A stretch of 64,000 nt of DNA from Acanthochlamys bracteata (lineage: Eukaryota; Streptophyta; Magnoliopsida; Pandanales; Velloziaceae): contig CM034126.1 in the NCBI GenBank assembly GCA_019914995.1, positions 4,097,001-4,161,000 of the forward strand, given 5' to 3'. Within the stretch, counting starts at the first letter, position 1; each line of letters opens with the position of its first letter. Shown one piece after another: positions 60,244 to 64,000 of this stretch. Position numbers and translations under genes: made by a program. The notes below the pieces were generated by a model, which was given only the letters and a program-made list of their open reading frames with translations, was not told the origin of the DNA and did not search any database.

Positions 60244-61668
60244 ATGGATATTGAGGAGAGACCGTTCGGCGGCGGCAGTGGTGGGGGTGGCAAACGTGCT
60301 TACCAAAGATTAGGTCCCCAACCTTCCGCCGCCAACAAGGTTTGCTTTCACTGACGAGTGGGCCGTTATAATCGTCATCCGTGTCCTTTCCTTCACTCTG
60401 AACCTTCTTCAGCTGCCGCCGCTGTCTCACATCCTCCCGCTGCTAAGCAACGCCGTGGTTCTAATCTTGTGTGGAGAAATTCGAACACATTTACCTCAAA
60501 TAACTCTGTTAAGTCTAATTCGAATTCTGCGCTACAGGCGAAGTGGGGTAAAGGTCCACGGCCTCATAGGAAGGCTGATAGTGTTTGTAATTACTTCATT
60601 GCCGGGGAATTGTACGTATGGAGAAAACTGTCGGTATCTGCACCAGTGGTTTGCCGGCGATGGCTTCTCAATGATTACACTGTTGCAGGGACACCAGAAG
60701 GTGTGGAATTGTCTGTTTGTGTCCGACGGACTGATAAATTAGAGATTTTGGTTTTTGGATAGGGTGTTGTCATCTTTGGTCTGCTGGTGGTGGTATAGGT
60801 AGTTACTGGGCTTGCACTGCCCACAGGGTCTGATAAGCTCTACACTGGGAGCAAGGATGAGTCGGTGCGCATATGGGATTGCCAATCTGGTCAGGTGAGA
60901 ACTTTATACAGGTAGACAATATGCAAAAGTTTCTTGTGGAAATTTGGTCTGTTTTGTTGTAAAGGAAATTTGGTATTTGGTTGGTCTCATAAAACTTAAG
61001 TGCAACTTTTGTACTAGATTTTGTAAGATGGAAATCAACTTATGGTCATGAGAGTATGCTGCTGCATAATGCTTGATGTTTCTTTGTGTCCTACAGTGTG
61101 TTGCAGTCATAAACCTAGGTGGAGAGATAGGCTGCATGATCAGCGAGGGACCATGGATATTTATTGGTTTTCCTAATGCCGTTAAGGTTTGGACAATGCA
61201 AAAGAAATTTCCATTCATGTGCTATTTTTGCTCATAAATTTACAATGGGTTAAATGTGCATTGGAAACTCTTGAATGGTTCTTGGTTTGGATCAGGCCTG
61301 GAACGCACAGACATCAACTGACCTAACCCTTACTGGACCCACCTGGCAAGTGTATGCATTAGTTGTTGGCAATGATTTGCTCTTTGCTGGGACACAGGTA
61401 GCCAATAAGTTCATTTACATCATGATTTTCCTCAAAATTAATGCAAATGGTGGTTGTATCTCCTCACTGCTAGAGTGTTTCTTATTGTAATTGGGTGTTT
61501 TATGTTTCTTGTCTTGTCTAGGATGGCAATAGTTTAGCATGGCGGTGCAATGCTGTTGCTAACAGCTTTGAGCCGGCAGCGTCACTTTCTGGGCACAGAC
61601 TGGCAGTGGTAACGATGGTTGTCAGATCCATGAGATTATACTCTGGATCTATGGATCACACCATTAAG
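60244..61668 (+). pseudogene. ZFWD-type CCCH zinc finger/WD40 protein, decayed
   Basis: The plant ZFWD family has two CCCH fingers followed by a seven-bladed WD40 propeller. The ATG at 60244 reads MDIEERPFGGG, then KVCFH. A TGA stands where relatives have Trp (about 60353-60355), then RVGRYNRHPCPFLH, in which Tyr replaces a zinc-ligand Cys (GRCNRHPCPFLH in the family). One extra G in GCCGGGGAATTG near 60605 shifts the frame inside finger 2 (NCTYGENCRYLH in the shifted frame). Exon junctions survive: 60244-60700, 60799-60894, 61097-61186, 61296-61397, 61522-61668. They encode WD units such as GSDKLYTGSKDESVRIWDC and RLYSGSMDHTIK. No further WD exon is found except a weak ELWTVNTLIE at about 61848, so the last blades are lost. 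Confidence 0.88.
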
Positions 61669-64000
61669 GTATGCCTTTGTCCTCATTCTTTTTATAGCTA
61701 GAGAAAAGTCTTCATGTTCCACCTTTCCTCTCTTTCTGTTTAATCCCTGTTCTACCTTTTCTCTGTTTTGGTTTCCAAAGTAGTGGTAATTTGTGAACCG
61801 TGTATTTATGTCTCTTCATTTGATTTCCTTTCTCACTTGTATACAGGAGTTATGGACAGTAAATACATTAATTGAGAGATTTCACTTACTCATTGACTGT
61901 TGTTTATTCTCTAGCACTACTATCTGACAAAAGTATGATCATGTGATCTATTATAGTTTAAAGTATGTTACCCTGCAGATTGCTATTGATATGGCATTAA
62001 GCATTTCGCTTGTTTGTTTAAAAGTGTTAACTTACTTTCTAGTATTATTTATATCTGCAAGATACTTTTATGTATGGGTCCATCCACTTTTAGACAAGGA
62101 TAGAGTATGAAAGGACGAATTTAGGGTGTTTCTTCCCCAACTTTAAAACTGTCACATTCTTTGATCTGTCGCAGAACATTGTTATGAGAAATCCTTCAAT
62201 TTGAATTGACACTTTGCAAAGTTATAGATGAAACGGAAGTTTGGATGAGTGCATTACATGGAATACTATTTAGCTCTTACTTATATAGTTAACTAGATCA
62301 TAACCCATGCAATGCACGTGCTTGGTTCGATATGTTTCTTGTATTTCCTAATCTCGTTTTGTTTTGTTACTTTTTTAGTTTTTAATATATCGTGCTTTAA
62401 TTCTTCTGTAAGAGTATCCAAACTTCACCTACCATGGAATAACACATGATACCACAATAATGCCATCTTCCTAAGAAAAACTTATACATAAACTTATCTT
62501 CTATGCCTATATAATAAAGTAAATCTCAAGTTTTCTAAAAACGATCATATAAGTCCCACTCTCATAAAAGCTTGACAAGTTGTAATGATAGTCTGTGCCA
62601 TATTCTATGGATCCAGTTCAATGTAACATGATAATCAATTTTGATATAGTACGTGTACAATAACGACTTTCATTTTATAAAAGTATTCTCTCGTTCTTCT
62701 AATTACCTTTCTTTCAAGCTTGAACATTTGTAATTCTATATTTTATCACTGTCCTGTCTGAATGTAAGTCAATTAAAAAACTTGATATTCTTGTTTTCTT
62801 TATTGTACTAATCCTGCAAAATTGCGAATCTCAACATCTAGAGCGGCTAAACTTCATTGTACACTGATCTGGTTCAAATTCATTCTCTGCAACCCTTGAT
62901 CTTTGACCCATTGCTTCTTCTTGGTTTTCTTTACTATTGCTACATTTGCTGCACTCTTACTACTAGTTTGTACTCTTTTATTGTAATCATGTCTCCAGGA
63001 CACAACCTTTTAATCTTAATAAAGACAATGGCTTTTCATCTCAACAATTGAAATAATGATATTCATGTCATTATGTAACCCAAATAAACCAATAAAAGGA
63101 GGCAACAAAGTTATGTTGATTTCATTTTATTTGCTAACTCCAAGCATCATATGTGAGTTAAAAAATTCAAAACAATAGCAAGTTGAAGCTTTATAATTTT
63201 ATGAATTCAAGATAAACAAAAGATTACTGAGATTTTTTTTCCAGTCCGGTTATGATTTATTCAAGTTGCGAGATTTGAACTAAATGTGGCAAACCGGTTG
63301 CTGGACAGAATATTGGAAATGGATATTAATGCTAGGGGGGCAAAGCAATGGATCAGAAGTGGGTAAAGCAAGAGAAATGCGTGTTGATCCATTCCTGCTC
63401 TTTCGAGTTTCTTTCCCCCCTCTGTTCTTGTCGCTATGCTATTAAACTACAAGTTTTCTTAATTCTTGGGAGCTCCAACTTCGATAGTGCATCAATATCC
63501 CTCATGAGATGACAATAATATAACTGCCACAGGCTATGGCCTCTTCTGCTGTTACAACCAATCTTTGGTATCATTGTTGGCATGTCTTCTTTTAGGTTGT
63601 CCGCGGACTCATTGTTGTCTCTGCTAAGATCAAAGGCTTGTGCTTGGCTCTTCGTCCTTCTTCGTAGATCGCTTGATCGTCGGCACATGATCTTCTTCAC
63701 TTTCAAAAATATGGTGTAAAGATATCAAATTAGTTGTTACATAATGGAGATTAGTGCGCACATATGCTTGCAACGATAATTTTCAGAATTCGTACCTCTC
63801 GTAGCAGACGGCGTGCTTGCATTGTTTTGAAGATAGAATTGTTTCCATATTTTAAGAATAAATTAAACAAAGAAAAGAAAAATTATAGGAGAATTTCATT
63901 GGCACATGTCCTTTTTAATTCGCCAAATGGCAAAGTCTGGTTGATTTTCTGTTTTGAGGTTTACTTATATCATATAGATATAGCTGGCATCCAACCAAGT
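61669..64000. other. 3' flank of the ZFWD relic, mostly unassigned
   Basis: The expected remaining WD40 exons are not readable here. An exon-like plus-strand ELWTVNTLIE near 61848 may be the last trace. A minus-strand open frame at 63434-63706 (ending KLELPRIKKTCSLIA) is listed separately. Confidence 0.4.
63434..63820 (-). other. Unrecognised coding-like segment
   Basis: A minus-strand frame of 90 codons reads MKVKKIMCRRSSDLRRRTKS, later NLKEDMPTMIPKIGCNSRRG, and ends LPRIKKTCSLIA. Upstream, near 63820, ATGCAAGCACGCCGTCTG is followed by GAG/GTACGA, a donor-like junction that could feed it. I know no such family; it could be a small gene or a relic. Confidence 0.25.

Noticed and set aside
60008..60430. 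140-codon minus-strand ORF
   Set aside because: It is antisense to the ZFWD first exon and its leader, Arg/Lys-rich from composition, with no motif.
60358..60762. 134-codon ORF taken as an intact gene
   Set aside because: It is the middle of the ZFWD relic, open only until the frameshift and intron; its start is just after the in-frame TGA.
1..64000. CRISPR arrays, operons, rRNA or tRNA genes
   Set aside because: Plant nuclear DNA; I found no regularly spaced repeats and no convincing cloverleaf by eye, though a tRNA scan was not possible.

Overview
This is nuclear DNA from a flowering plant, almost certainly a eudicot. Genes are sparse and interrupted by canonical GT-AG introns, the intergenic DNA is very AT-rich, and every recognisable protein is a plant family. 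The species cannot be named from the sequence.

Layout. 0-6.9 kb: a small unrecognised ORF, a decayed tau-class GST fragment, a miniature LTR retrotransposon (TRIM) and unassigned exon-like fragments. 6.9-9.2 kb: an SBT1.3-like subtilase broken by three indels at the catalytic His and Ser motifs. 9.5-13.8 kb (-): the copper chaperone for superoxide dismutase (CCS, six exons) with a miR398-type site. 15.2-15.6 kb: a hAT-like non-autonomous element. 17.3-19.9 kb: an intact SBT1.1-like subtilase. 23.4-26.8 kb: UDP-rhamnose synthesis enzyme NRS/ER (UER1). 28.9-29.7 kb (-): a class I TCP factor. 33.77-34.17 kb (-): a MIR399 hairpin with a TATA box and three P1BS (PHR1) sites. 35.6-37.75 kb (-): a HOTHEAD-like GMC oxidoreductase. 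40.0-49.5 kb (-): a PHT5/VPT1 SPX-MFS vacuolar phosphate transporter whose 5' leader holds a miR827 site. 55.4-55.8 kb (-): a small membrane-anchored LysM protein. 57.5-59.7 kb: a second TRIM and two Tourist-like MITEs. 60.2-61.7 kb: a ZFWD (CCCH zinc finger + WD40) pseudogene. The rest is AT-rich intergenic DNA with many short non-autonomous repeats.

Working together. Three nutrient-responsive microRNA circuits meet here: miR398-CCS (copper), miR399 (its gene, with PHR1 sites) and miR827-PHT5 (phosphate storage). MIR399 and PHT5 lie about 16 kb apart on the same strand. The miR827 site also contains a three-codon upstream ORF whose AUG spans the predicted cleavage position. Three gene-derived sequences are broken (subtilase, GST, ZFWD). 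The subtilase lesions sit in the motifs most shared among paralogues, so an assembly artefact must be excluded before calling it a pseudogene.
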